64,000 bases of DNA from Prevotella sp. (GTDB taxonomy: Bacteria; Bacteroidota; Bacteroidia; Bacteroidales; Muribaculaceae): the NCBI GenBank assembly GCA_023666665.1, contig JAMPBN010000001.1, forward strand, positions 953,393-1,017,392, written 5' to 3'. The notes beneath the pieces are model-generated. The model worked only from the letters and a program-made list of their open reading frames with translations, was not told where the DNA came from and made no database searches. Below, one piece after another: positions 8,185 through 17,700 of this stretch. The first letter of the stretch is position 1. Each line of letters begins with the position of its first letter. Position numbers and translations under genes: made by a program.

Positions 8185-11100
8185 TTATTTTACGAGGGTC
8201 TTTACTCCGTTGATAATGAAGATGCCCTTGGCGGGAGCCAAAACGCGTCGGCCTTGCAGGTCGTAGATGCCATTGACGGTCATCGAGGGGTTCTGCTGGA
8301 GGGTGATTTCGTCGATGGCGGTTTCAATGCCCATAGCGGCGGCGAGAATCTGGAAGACTTCGTTGAGGCTGTTGTAGGCGTTGTTGTAGACGGTAGCGCT
8401 GGTCTGTGTGCTGCGGGCTACCTTGGCAGCCTTTTCGAGCTGTTCGCGCATATTGAACATCATTTCTTGAGTAACGGCGGGATACTGCTCCTTGATCTTG
8501 GCAACTTCCTGGGCGTTTGCAATGCCGAGCTCGGAGATGCAGAAGTAGAAGTGGTTGTGTGCTCTGCCGGCACCGCCCACGCAGTCGAGGCGGATGTAGC
8601 GGTAGGGGTTGCCGTCGGTGATGACGTTGGAGGCAAACGATGAGCCGCTCTTCGAGGGGATTTTTTCAAGGGAGCCCACGCGGGTGAACTTGCTGCCGTC
8701 GTTTGAGCCAAGAACGTTCATATTGATGGGGTTGTTGACTTTAACGGCGTTCTCATCGTCTTCTTCAACGTCTTCACCGTTGCGGCTCACGTCGCGGTTG
8801 GAGAGCGAAATCTGGAACGATGTGGTGCTTTGGCCTTCGCCGAGGTCAATTTGAATGTAGTGATTGCCACCGTCGTCAGAGTCAATCTCGTTGTTGGTGT
8901 TGGTGTGGAAGTAGGTCTGGAAGTCGTTGTCGAGCAGAACGTCGAATGAGGTGAATACATCTTCACCGCTCTGCGACTTGGCGTTGGACGAAAGCATATC
9001 TTCGGTCAGCGCGATGGGGTCGGCATCAATGGCAATCAGGCCGGCTTCCTCATATGCCATAGTGGCTTCCTCAATGAGGCTGCGCAGCGATGATTGTGCG
9101 CTCGCAACGGGTTCGGCTTCAAGAACTTCAACGGTCCAGCGCGAAGCTTCCCAACCTTGGTCTGTAAGAATAACGAGGCCGGTACCGGAGTCGCCCTTGG
9201 TGTGGATGCAATAACCGGTGTCGCCGTTGTATGCGAAAGTGAAGTGGCCGGGACTCATTTCGTTCATAGAGAATAGAGCGGCTTGGGATGCTTTATCGGC
9301 CATGGGGAGAGCTGCGTCCTGATTGGGCTTCTCGGCATTTACGCCGATGTAGTTTTGGTACTTCACGTTTTTGAAGCGGTATTTGCCGCCTACTTCTTCA
9401 ATTATCCATTCCTGCTGTTCGGCATCTTCTTTGCTTGCACGGCAGTTTGCTGCTGTGCCGCTTGATGCGAGAACGTTTTCAGTGAAGCGGCCGTTGAATA
9501 TTTTAAATCTGGAGCCGGGAATCATCTGCACGCGGCCGCCGTTCATTGTCTTGGCTGCGTTGTATTTGTCGAGCAGGTCAAGGTATAGGGTGGTAATGTC
9601 ATCGATGGTGGCATTGTTGGACACGTTCTTGGCGGCATTGTAAGATTCGGTGAAACCTTTAACGAAGAGGGGGATGTAGTAGCCCACCTTGGTGCCGGTC
9701 GGGTCGATGTAGTTGGCAATGTCGGCACACGATTCAACGAGCTTGCGCAGGTTGGAGAGGTGTTCGGAGATGGGGCGGTTAACGTAGTCGTTGACAACTT
9801 CAACGCGTGAACCGTCGGCGCTCACGGCGTAAACCTTGGCGTTGCCGGTCATCAGGGCTGCGGTAGCGGCCTTTTTGAGCGGGCAGCGAACGTCGTTGGT
9901 GAAAGCGAGGAGGGTGCCGTCGTTATGGTAAACGAGGAAGCCCACGCCGGGGTTGGCTCCTTCGGGGATTTCTACAACCAGAGAGTCGTTGCGCATAGTG
10001 CAGGTCATCGAGCCGGAGGCTTTAACCTTGTTGCGGAAGTCGGCTATGCCGCCGAACTTGCCGGCTCTGCTGATTGCCATATCATTGCTGTACCAGCTGT
10101 CGCGGTCGGTAACGCCGGGGCGGTCGTCGATGAGGATGATTTGGTCATTCTTGGGGAGGCCGAGAGCCTTGATTTCGTCTTTCACGGCCTGGGCGTCTTC
10201 CTTGGTCAAGGTGGCGTAGAAGTTGGAGTAGTCACCAATGTGGTAGTTGTCGAGCGGCACGAAGAAGCCCCAGCTTTCAAAGAAGTCGGTGAGGTCTTCC
10301 TGGGCGGCGATGCAACACATCTTTGCGAAGTGACACTGGTCGTAGCGCGGGTTGAGATAGTAGCTCTGCTGGCGGGGGTTGTTGCGCAGCAGCTCATAGA
10401 GGCGGGGATAGAACTTCTTGTTGTTGCCGCAAGCGTGGTAGTAGCACCAGAGCTGGAGGAACATACGTGTGGTACCCCAGGTGGAGTGCTCGAGGTAGGT
10501 GAGGTCTTGGTTAAAGATTTTCAGCTGGTCGAGCGGAGTGCTTGAGCGCGAAGTGTTTTTGCCGAGGTAGTAAACGGCTACGTTGGAGAAGATGTTGTTC
10601 GACTCCTCGGTAGTGCCGGCAAACTTCATCGGGAACTGGTTCATGTGGCCGTATTCGTGAGCGGGGCCCCACATTGAGCCGCTGTCGTGAGGAATTTGAC
10701 AGAGAATGGCATCGAGAGTGGAGATGTTGTAAGCGGTACGCCAGGAGGTTGCGTTCATGAAGAGTGAACCCTGCATGGTGATACCCATCATACGGTTGTT
10801 GAAGTAGTCAGAGTATTGGAAGCCGGGGTCGGTGTTCCAGGTGTTGCCGGCAGGGTGTTTTTCAATCTTGTCGCCGGTGAGGGGTTCGTAGTAGTCCCAA
10901 AGGAGTTCGTGGTTGTATTGGGCGAGTTCTTCGTCGGACTGGATACCCATAAGAGTACGTTCGCGGAAGCACATTTCATCCCAATATCTCATAATCTCAG
11001 TCATTGAGTGTGAGCGCTTGCGGTCTGCGGCAGCGGGGTTCTTTTCGGGATCCATTACGGAGAGCAAGCCCCAGGAGGTGTTTTCAGCGTCAACTTTGGA

Positions 11101-12405
11101 CTTGGTGTCAAAGAGGAAGAAGTGGAGAATCACATACTTGCCCATAAGGTCGTACATCGGGAACTGGGCGCGCACGGAGGTGTAGCGGAAGTCTTCGTCG
11201 GTGTCGGCGGAGTAGAGTTCGTCGCCGGTGCGGTTGAAGAAGCCGTTGACCTGACCGCCCTCGATGTGGATTTTCAGATCGTCATAGTCGGTGACTTTGT
11301 GCTTTAGTTGAGCGCGGGTTTGGTCGCCGGTGGGCCAGTCTGCGGTGTTGACGGTATAGTAGATGAACTGGTGGGCCATGTCGCTCCAAATGGGCACGAG
11401 GTTGAGGCCTTCGTGGAGCTCAATGCCGCTGGTGCAGTCATTGAACATGCCGTATCCGGTAGCGGAACCCATATAGAGGGTTGCGCCATCTTTGATTTTG
11501 CCTTCGACCATAACGTAGAGTACGTCGCCGGTGTTGGCAATGATACCGGTGGGGTTGTTCATATTTGTGTAGGCCTGAATTTCGGCGAGTTTGGCTGCGG
11601 AGGAGCCTTCAGAGTAAGGCTCGTAGAGCTGTACGCGATATTTCTTGGCGTGTTCCGAGTCCCAGTCTTTGAGGATGGTGTCGCTCAGGGGTGAGGTGGT
11701 TTCAGACCAGTTGCCGTTTTTAACCTTGAGCACCATAGCTTGCAGCGGAGCGGAAAGGGCCTTGTAGTTGGCATCGTCTTTGATGGCATCGTCGCTCATC
11801 GACTGATAGCCGGACTTGAGCGTGGTGCAAGCCTTGTCGGCGAAGATGGCGTCGAGAACGGTTGCGTAGGTGCTTTCTTTGGCAACTTCGGCCTCCATAT
11901 TGGAAAGGGTGCTGAGGGCTGCGTCGATTTCAGCCTGCGTCATGGCGATTTCCTCGAAGTCCCATTGAGAGGGGAGGATGTCGGCGTTCCAGCAAACCAC
12001 GTTTGACTGGGCGTCGCAATGGGCTGCGAGGTTATCGCCGTCGCCGGCTGCTTTGATTACATAGTTGTCGTTAAGCGAGGTTACGGTCATCGCGTTTTTG
12101 CCGGCGCTGACAGTCCAGCCGGTTGAGCGGGCGCGTGAGGACTTGAGATATTTGCCGGTGCCGATGCTCTTGAAGTAGTATGATTTGCCGGATACTTCAA
12201 CCTGCCAGCGTTGCGACATATTGTCGTTGTTGAACTCAGAGCAGCCAACAATTCCGGAAGGCCCGCGATCGGCCAGCGCGGTTCCATAGCTCTTGTTGAT
12301 TACGCGGTAAACCTTGCCGTTTTCGGGCATTACTGCCTGAGCCGCAAGGGCTGACACGCCTAAGACAACAACAGCGAAAAGCTTTGTGTAGAGGCTTTTT
12401 TTCAT
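8185..12405 (-). CDS. Secreted M60-like (enhancin-type) metallopeptidase, multidomain
   Basis: A 1406-aa exported protein. A signal peptide (1-24) is followed by a ricin/beta-trefoil-like module (about 27-155), then the peptidase. The zinc motif HEYGH lies at 583-587 with the third-ligand Glu at 600/601, fitting HExGH-x(8-28)-E of M60-like peptidases, a family that includes mucin-degrading proteases of gut bacteria. A second beta-trefoil-like region lies at about 955-1095 (NGRFTENVLASS onwards) and an F5/8-type carbohydrate-binding module at about 1140-1285. The end has YDLQGRRV and IFIINGVKTLVK, a tail type seen on exported Bacteroidales proteins and shared with the 59 kb gene. It diverges from the GH27 gene, suggesting joint mucin attack. 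The substrate is inferred. Confidence 0.85.
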   Translation of the reverse strand: MKKSLYTKLFAVVVLGVSALAAQAVMPENGKVYRVINKSYGTALADRGPSGIVGCSEFNNDNMSQRWQVEVSGKSYYFKSIGTGKYLKSSRARSTGWTVSAGKNAMTVTSLNDNYVIKAAGDGDNLAAHCDAQSNVVCWNADILPSQWDFEEIAMTQAEIDAALSTLSNMEAEVAKESTYATVLDAIFADKACTTLKSGYQSMSDDAIKDDANYKALSAPLQAMVLKVKNGNWSETTSPLSDTILKDWDSEHAKKYRVQLYEPYSEGSSAAKLAEIQAYTNMNNPTGIIANTGDVLYVMVEGKIKDGATLYMGSATGYGMFNDCTSGIELHEGLNLVPIWSDMAHQFIYYTVNTADWPTGDQTRAQLKHKVTDYDDLKIHIEGGQVNGFFNRTGDELYSADTDEDFRYTSVRAQFPMYDLMGKYVILHFFLFDTKSKVDAENTSWGLLSVMDPEKNPAAADRKRSHSMTEIMRYWDEMCFRERTLMGIQSDEELAQYNHELLWDYYEPLTGDKIEKHPAGNTWNTDPGFQYSDYFNNRMMGITMQGSLFMNATSWRTAYNISTLDAILCQIPHDSGSMWGPAHEYGHMNQFPMKFAGTTEESNNIFSNVAVYYLGKNTSRSSTPLDQLKIFNQDLTYLEHSTWGTTRMFLQLWCYYHACGNNKKFYPRLYELLRNNPRQQSYYLNPRYDQCHFAKMCCIAAQEDLTDFFESWGFFVPLDNYHIGDYSNFYATLTKEDAQAVKDEIKALGLPKNDQIILIDDRPGVTDRDSWYSNDMAISRAGKFGGIADFRNKVKASGSMTCTMRNDSLVVEIPEGANPGVGFLVYHNDGTLLAFTNDVRCPLKKAATAALMTGNAKVYAVSADGSRVEVVNDYVNRPISEHLSNLRKLVESCADIANYIDPTGTKVGYYIPLFVKGFTESYNAAKNVSNNATIDDITTLYLDLLDKYNAAKTMNGGRVQMIPGSRFKIFNGRFTENVLASSGTAANCRASKEDAEQQEWIIEEVGGKYRFKNVKYQNYIGVNAEKPNQDAALPMADKASQAALFSMNEMSPGHFTFAYNGDTGYCIHTKGDSGTGLVILTDQGWEASRWTVEVLEAEPVASAQSSLRSLIEEATMAYEEAGLIAIDADPIALTEDMLSSNAKSQSGEDVFTSFDVLLDNDFQTYFHTNTNNEIDSDDGGNHYIQIDLGEGQSTTSFQISLSNRDVSRNGEDVEEDDENAVKVNNPINMNVLGSNDGSKFTRVGSLEKIPSKSGSSFASNVITDGNPYRYIRLDCVGGAGRAHNHFYFCISELGIANAQEVAKIKEQYPAVTQEMMFNMREQLEKAAKVARSTQTSATVYNNAYNSLNEVFQILAAAMGIETAIDEITLQQNPSMTVNGIYDLQGRRVLAPAKGIFIINGVKTLVK

Positions 12406-12463
12406 GATACTGATTGGTAAGTTAAATATTTGAATAAATTATAATTTTGCGGATTGCAGCACG

Positions 12464-12471
12464 CAAATATA
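12464..12471 (-). promoter_or_regulatory. -7 box for the M60 gene
   Basis: TATATTTG on the minus strand, 59 bases before the ATG. The -33 region is A/T-rich without a clear TTTG. Confidence 0.55.
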
Positions 12472-12515
12472 CAAAAAAAACGTGAACGCGAAATAAAAAA
12501 GCGCAAAAAAAGTTG

Positions 12516-12523
12516 TATATTTG
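12516..12523 (+). promoter_or_regulatory. -7 box for the GH27 operon
   Basis: TATATTTG on the plus strand, 45 bases before ATG 12569. It is the same octamer as the divergent M60 box 44 bases away, so the two promoters could answer to a shared regulator (inference). Confidence 0.6.
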
Positions 12524-12568
12524 CAGCCTGTTGCACGGACAAAATCTAAAACCTTAAATCATATCAAG

Positions 12569-15364
12569 ATGAATTACATTAATACTTTGGCTTTGGCCTT
12601 TCTGGCTGCTGCGCCGTTTGTGAATGCCGAAACAATCAGTTTGTCGGCTCTCAGCGGCATTGAAAACATCACTTGCTTTGACGATGCCGGCAAAACCAAA
12701 CCCCGCGCAAACCAAAATACTTTGGGTGGCTCTTTGGTGATTGAGGGTACAACATACACCGACGGCATCGGCACCCACGCCCCCTCGGTGATGATTGTGA
12801 AGCTTAACGGCGCAACCTCGTTCAGCGGTATCATCGGCGTTGACGACGGCGCAGAAACCGCTGCCAACCATGGCGTAGTTGACTACGTGATTACCGGCTA
12901 CGCGGACTCCAAAGATGCGGCTACGCAGCTTGCCACCGGCCACCTTGAGCGTGCCAACGAAGTTCACCACGCCGATCTCTCCCTCCCTAATCTCAGTGGC
13001 TATCAATACGTGAAAATCGATATTCAGAAAGGCGCTCAAGCCTGGGCTGACCATGTTGACGTGGTTAACGCCTCGTTTGAATATACCGGTGAAGCCCCCT
13101 CGTTCGTAACCGAAGCGAGCATGTATCAGACCGGCGACAACACCGTGAATCTCCCTACCGAGCCCACAGTTGAGGGCGCGCAGATTCTCCCCTTGAGTTC
13201 TTTGCAAATCGAAAACATCACCAACGGCTGGGGAACGGTCCGCGCTAACAAGAGCATAGACAACAATGCCATCACCATGAAGGGCAAAACTTACACCTCC
13301 GGCCTGGGCATTCACGCCAATGCAAAGATGGTAGTGAAACTCAACGGTTCTTCGCCCAAATTCCACTGCGAAATCGGTATTGACGACGAAGTGGCCGGCA
13401 ACTGTAAGGGCAATCAAAAGTCTAATGTCAAATATCAGGTCATTCTCCGCGATCAGGCCGGCCGTGAAGATATAAAATATGAGGGGACAATCAACTATAA
13501 CGATGCCTCAACCGTCATCGTCGACCTCGAAAACCTGACCGAATATCGCTATCTCATTCTTGATTTCGATGCAGCTAATGGCAACGAGAGCGACCACGTT
13601 GACCTCGGTAACGCTTACTTCGAGTTCCTATATCAGAATTCCAACGAACCTGAAATCGTGCCTGAAAGTTACATAACGTCGGGTTTGAATTGCGCAACCA
13701 CCGTGTTCTCGCAGCCGGGGGTGAAGTTTATGCAGAAAATCCAAAGTGTTCTCGATAATGTTCAGATTAAAGTCGAAAATCTGCCCGCCGGACTCACTTT
13801 CAACGAGGAGCGCTGCCTGATTGAGGGTATTGTTGCCGAAGAGGGTGTGTATGAATACACTATCACGTGTATCAACGGCGATGAAGAACTCCCCACCCCC
13901 GTTACTCTGACCGTCAGCTCCAACCTGCTAATGCCCACTCCGTTCCTCTGCTGGATGAGCTGGAACGTGGTTCAAGGCGACGTTTCGTATGACGTAATCA
14001 AGAAGGTTGCCGACAATATGGAAAAATACGGCATGGTAGACGCCGGCTATAATATGATTATGATTGACGACCTTTGGCACGCCTCCTCGCGCGCAGCCGA
14101 CGGCACTCCCCGCGCCAACGAAACCCGCTTCCCCGGCGGCACACTTAAACCCACCGCCGACTATGTTCACTCCAAGGGTATGCGCATCGGCAACTACACC
14201 AACGCTGCCTCTACAACCTGCGCCGGAGCTTTCGCAAGCCTCGACTATGAGGAAATCGATGCCAAAACATATGCCGACTGGGGCATTGAAATGGTTAAGG
14301 TAGACTACTGCCACGCCCCCGCGGACCTTGCAACCTGCCGTGCCCGCTATGAGAAATTCGGCAAGGAACTTGCCAAATATAACATCATTCAATTCGTGTG
14401 CGAATGGGGTACCCGCGAACCTTGGAAATGGGCTGCCGAAATCGGCTCGCCGGTATGGCGCTCAACCCTCGACGAACGCGACTGCTGGATTGCCCGCGAC
14501 CCCGGCGTTGGCGTTACGCAGAGCATTCAGGCATTTAAAGACCTGTGGATGTACAACGGCGTGAACCGATGGAACGACGCCGACATGGTTTGCATCGGCA
14601 TTCACGGCACGGGCCGCAGCTCAAGCGACCTCTGCGCCTCCGGTAAGGGCATGACCATGGATGAATATCGCACTCAGATGGCTCTGTGGAGCATGTGGCA
14701 ATCGCCCATCGCCGTAACTGCCGACCTGCGCAAGGACCTCGGCACCGGCGCCACCGACCTCACTCAGGAAGACATTGACCTGCTCTGCAACCCCGACCTG
14801 CTCGCCCTCAATCAGGACCGCATGGGTCAGTCGGGTATGCCGATTTTCCATGACAACGACCTCTTCGTCATGGCCAAAGACTGCGAAAACGGCGACGTTG
14901 CCCTCTCAGTAACCAACCTCTCTGCATCGCCTAAGAGCTACACGTTCAACCTCGCTGAGGTTCCCGGCCTTGATGGCACCACAACTTACACCGTTCGTGA
15001 CTGCGTTAACAAACAGAACCTCGACGATGCCCAAGGCTCCATCGAAGCTGCCAATATCCCAAGCCACGCCACGGTTGTTTACCGTCTGAGCGACAAGTCG
15101 CAGACCGGCATCAACGCCGCAGCTGCCGCCGAAGCCCTCGGCGATATGACGGTGAGCGTTGACGGCACGGCCATCCACGTATGCCTGCCCGGCACCGAGG
15201 GTGCCAGCAAGCGCCTGCTGCTCTGCGACGTTGAGGGCCGCGTAGTTGCCGAAGCCACCGGCGCTGACGAGTGCTTCGAGTTCTCCGCCGCCGGCCTCAA
15301 GGGCGTTTACTTTGTCCACACCACCTGCGCCGCCCGCTCCCTCGCCGCCAAACTCGCCCTGTAA
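12569..15364 (+). CDS. GH27 glycosidase with two NPCBM modules
   Basis: A 931-aa exported enzyme. Signal peptide 1-20. Two NPCBM-type modules (about 21-190 and 205-370), each with a GIGTHA/GLGIHA motif. An Ig-like linker follows (to about 452), then the GH27 barrel. The nucleophile is D579 in KVDYC. The acid/base is D635 in WRSTLDERDCW, spaced from the flanking Trps as in human alpha-galactosidase. NDADM follows. GH27 holds alpha-galactosidases and alpha-N-acetylgalactosaminidases; the choice cannot be made here, though mucin context favours either. A C-terminal LKGVYFVHT strand resembles a type IX sorting domain. The start is set at ATG 12569, where the signal peptide begins, not at the upstream in-frame codon at 12521. 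Confidence 0.88.
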   Translation: MNYINTLALAFLAAAPFVNAETISLSALSGIENITCFDDAGKTKPRANQNTLGGSLVIEGTTYTDGIGTHAPSVMIVKLNGATSFSGIIGVDDGAETAANHGVVDYVITGYADSKDAATQLATGHLERANEVHHADLSLPNLSGYQYVKIDIQKGAQAWADHVDVVNASFEYTGEAPSFVTEASMYQTGDNTVNLPTEPTVEGAQILPLSSLQIENITNGWGTVRANKSIDNNAITMKGKTYTSGLGIHANAKMVVKLNGSSPKFHCEIGIDDEVAGNCKGNQKSNVKYQVILRDQAGREDIKYEGTINYNDASTVIVDLENLTEYRYLILDFDAANGNESDHVDLGNAYFEFLYQNSNEPEIVPESYITSGLNCATTVFSQPGVKFMQKIQSVLDNVQIKVENLPAGLTFNEERCLIEGIVAEEGVYEYTITCINGDEELPTPVTLTVSSNLLMPTPFLCWMSWNVVQGDVSYDVIKKVADNMEKYGMVDAGYNMIMIDDLWHASSRAADGTPRANETRFPGGTLKPTADYVHSKGMRIGNYTNAASTTCAGAFASLDYEEIDAKTYADWGIEMVKVDYCHAPADLATCRARYEKFGKELAKYNIIQFVCEWGTREPWKWAAEIGSPVWRSTLDERDCWIARDPGVGVTQSIQAFKDLWMYNGVNRWNDADMVCIGIHGTGRSSSDLCASGKGMTMDEYRTQMALWSMWQSPIAVTADLRKDLGTGATDLTQEDIDLLCNPDLLALNQDRMGQSGMPIFHDNDLFVMAKDCENGDVALSVTNLSASPKSYTFNLAEVPGLDGTTTYTVRDCVNKQNLDDAQGSIEAANIPSHATVVYRLSDKSQTGINAAAAAEALGDMTVSVDGTAIHVCLPGTEGASKRLLLCDVEGRVVAEATGADECFEFSAAGLKGVYFVHTTCAARSLAAKLAL

Positions 15365-15401
15365 ATACAACATCGGGGCAGATTATACGTTATATATAAG
15401 T

Positions 15402-15989
15402 ATGAAGAAATTTTTGATCACCTTTTTGACGGCAGTTGCCGCAGTTTCGGCATTCGCAGCGGAGCAGCCACGCAACCGCTACACCAACGTCCTCGAAAAG
15501 GTGCCTCTTGAAGGCAGTTATGTCGGCTATGCCGGCTTAGAGCTTCTCTCGCCGAGCTATTTTGGAGAAGGCGGAGTGAACTTCGGTGTTACTACGAGCC
15601 ACGGCGCTATGGTAACCAATGCCATATTTCTTGGCGGCGGTGTCGGCTATATGCAAGATTTTCGCAACTCTGTGGGTGCAATTCCGGTGTTTGCCGAGGG
15701 ACGTTACTTTTTCCAGTCGCAATATCAGCGCCGCATATATCCCCACATTGGCGCACGTGCCGGCGCGGTGATTCCCACTGAGGGAAAAGTAGGCTACCTG
15801 GTGCAGCTATGTGTAGGTTTCCGCGTTCCCTTAACCGAAAATTTTGCGATGAATATTGAGGTGGGCCCGCAGTACGCTTCAAAATATCGTCGCGATGTCG
15901 AGCAGGGATACGTTGGACAAACCGGCGAACCGTTTGTTAAAAACGGCGATTCTTTCGGATTTTTCGCCCGCATAAACTTTGAATTCTAA
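15402..15989 (+). CDS. Small outer-membrane beta-barrel protein
   Basis: A 195-aa exported protein. Signal peptide KKFLITFLTAVAAVSAFA, then repeated strands (YVGYAGLELLSP, VNFGVTTSHGA, IFLGGGVGYMQDF, VFAEGRYFFQSQ, IGARAGAVIP, LCVGFRVPL, AMNIEVGPQYA) ending FGFFARINFEF with a terminal Phe, the usual barrel C-terminus. It lies 37 bp after the GH27 gene with no promoter, so it is probably co-transcribed. The stop codon overlaps the start of the next micro-ORF (TAATG). The function is unknown. Confidence 0.75.
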   Translation: MKKFLITFLTAVAAVSAFAAEQPRNRYTNVLEKVPLEGSYVGYAGLELLSPSYFGEGGVNFGVTTSHGAMVTNAIFLGGGVGYMQDFRNSVGAIPVFAEGRYFFQSQYQRRIYPHIGARAGAVIPTEGKVGYLVQLCVGFRVPLTENFAMNIEVGPQYASKYRRDVEQGYVGQTGEPFVKNGDSFGFFARINFEF

Positions 15990-16111
15990 TGGCAGACGGA
16001 TACCTCGAAAAACGGATGGAAGACTACCTTGCCGGCAGACTTAAACCATCGAAAAAGAAATTAGTCAAAAAAGTGATAACCAAACCTAACACCAATAACA
16101 ACGATAAATGA
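15989..16111 (+). CDS. 40-aa micro-ORF between barrel protein and sulfatase
   Basis: Predicted 40-aa basic protein beginning MADGYLEKRMEDYLAGR and ending in a Lys-rich, then Asn-rich tail. Its ATG overlaps the upstream TAA and its TGA overlaps the ATG of the sulfatase, so it is translationally coupled on both sides. That tight packing is the main evidence that it is translated. The opening resembles, from memory, the N-terminal extension of some Bacteroides short-chain dehydrogenases (MADNYLE-type), so it could be a remnant or a free small protein. No function is assigned. Confidence 0.55.
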   Translation: MADGYLEKRMEDYLAGRLKPSKKKLVKKVITKPNTNNNDK

Positions 16112-17700
16112 AACATCTCTTTTCTCTGGCAGCCGCCGCGATGGCACTACCGGCGAGCTTGATGGCTCAGGAACAGAAAGCCGACAGCGTGCATCTCAAT
16201 CCGGATGCGCCGCGATATAATATAGTATATATAATGACCGACGACCATACCGCGCAGATGCTTTCGGCCTACGACACGCGTTATGCCCATACTCCCAACC
16301 TTGACCGCCTTGCTCAAAACAACGGCGTTAAGTTCAATAACTCGTTTGTTGCCAACTCTCTGTCGGGTCCTTCCCGCGCCTGTCTTGTAACCGGTAAGCA
16401 CTCTCACGCCAACGGCTTCACCGACAATGAGAGTGGCAAGCCCTTTGATGGCTCTCAACCCACATTCCCCAAGTATCTTCAACAGGCCGGCTACGAAACC
16501 GCCCTGTTCGGCAAGTGGCATCTCATCTCGCTGCCCACAGGCTTCGATACCTGGCGCGTAGTTCCCGGTCAGGGCGACTACTATAACCCGACGTTCATTA
16601 ATCAAGACGGTTCGCGCAGCATTGAACACGGCTATCTTACCAACCTCATCACCGACCTCAGTCTCGACTGGCTCGACAAGCGAGAGGACAAGGATAAACC
16701 CTTTGCGCTGATGATTCACCACAAGGCCCAGCACCGCAACTGGATGGCCGACACGTGCAATCTCCGCCTGTATGAGGACAAAGTGTTCCCCTTGCCCGAT
16801 AACTTCTACGACGACTACGAAGGCCGCCCCGCTGCCGAAGCCGCTGAGATGCGCATCGCCTCGCCCCACGATATGGACATTCAGTATGACCTCAAGATGC
16901 TCCACCCCGACTCGATTACCCGCCTGAAAGCTACCTACGAGAGCTTCCTCGGCCGTATGGATGCCGAGCAGCGCAAGGCGTGGGATGACTTCTACAACCC
17001 CATCATTGAAGAGTTTTACTCATCCAATCTTCAGGGCAAGGAACTCGCCGAATGGAAATTCCAGCGCTATATCAAGGACTATCTGAAGACGCTGAAGAGC
17101 CTCGACGACAACGTTGGCCGCGTACTCGATTATCTCGAAGAACACAATCTGATGGATAACACCTTGGTGATTTACACCTCCGACCAGGGCTTCTATATGG
17201 GTGAACACGGATGGTTTGACAAGCGCTTTATGTATGAAGAGTCGCTCAACACCCCGCTGCTGATGCACCTGCCCAAGGGGCTGAATGCCAACGGCGAGAT
17301 TGTCGAGATGGTGCAGAATATTGACCACGCTCCGACGTTCCTCGAAATTGCCGGTATGGAGAAACCCGCAGATATGCACGGCGACTCATATCTCCCCCTG
17401 CTTAAGGGCGAACACCCCGACGACTGGCGCGACGCTATCTACTACCACTTCTACGAATATCCTGCCGAGCATATGGTTAAGCGCCACTATGGCGTGCGCA
17501 CCAACCGCTACAAACTGATGCACTTCTACAACGACATCGACGTTTGGGAACTCTACGACCTGCAAGAAGACCCCACGGAGATGCACAATATCTACGGTCA
17601 GGAAGGCACCGAGGAAATCACCAAGCAACTTATGCAGAAACTCAAAGAACTCCAAATCAAATATAACGACCCCATTCTCGAAAAATATCCTATCGACTGA
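16108..17700 (+). CDS. Serine-type sulfatase (S1 family)
   Basis: A 530-aa exported sulfatase that hydrolyses sulfate esters, likely on host glycans. A signal peptide (1-20, ending LMAQ) is followed by metal-site IMTDDHTAQML, the signature S-G-P-S-R (S86 is the residue converted to formylglycine) with ACLVTGKHS, then FGKWHL and DQGFYMGEHGWFDKR. The Ser at the modification site means it needs an anSME-type maturase, which is not in the window. The C-terminal RTNRYKLMHFYNDIDVWELY block matches S1 sulfatases acting on GlcNAc-6-sulfate-like substrates, but the exact subfamily is inferred. It is coupled to the micro-ORF upstream and to DUF3737 downstream (TGATG). Confidence 0.9.
   Translation: MKHLFSLAAAAMALPASLMAQEQKADSVHLNPDAPRYNIVYIMTDDHTAQMLSAYDTRYAHTPNLDRLAQNNGVKFNNSFVANSLSGPSRACLVTGKHSHANGFTDNESGKPFDGSQPTFPKYLQQAGYETALFGKWHLISLPTGFDTWRVVPGQGDYYNPTFINQDGSRSIEHGYLTNLITDLSLDWLDKREDKDKPFALMIHHKAQHRNWMADTCNLRLYEDKVFPLPDNFYDDYEGRPAAEAAEMRIASPHDMDIQYDLKMLHPDSITRLKATYESFLGRMDAEQRKAWDDFYNPIIEEFYSSNLQGKELAEWKFQRYIKDYLKTLKSLDDNVGRVLDYLEEHNLMDNTLVIYTSDQGFYMGEHGWFDKRFMYEESLNTPLLMHLPKGLNANGEIVEMVQNIDHAPTFLEIAGMEKPADMHGDSYLPLLKGEHPDDWRDAIYYHFYEYPAEHMVKRHYGVRTNRYKLMHFYNDIDVWELYDLQEDPTEMHNIYGQEGTEEITKQLMQKLKELQIKYNDPILEKYPID

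Noticed and set aside
9925-10545. 206-codon frame antisense to the M60 peptidase
   Set aside because: Lies exactly opposite the HEYGH-containing catalytic region; composition is typical of an antisense shadow.
15362-15403. Possible heptamer array between GH27 and the barrel gene
   Set aside because: Only about three late units (TTATACG, TTATATA, TAAGTAT) look alike; too short and A/T-rich to separate from chance.
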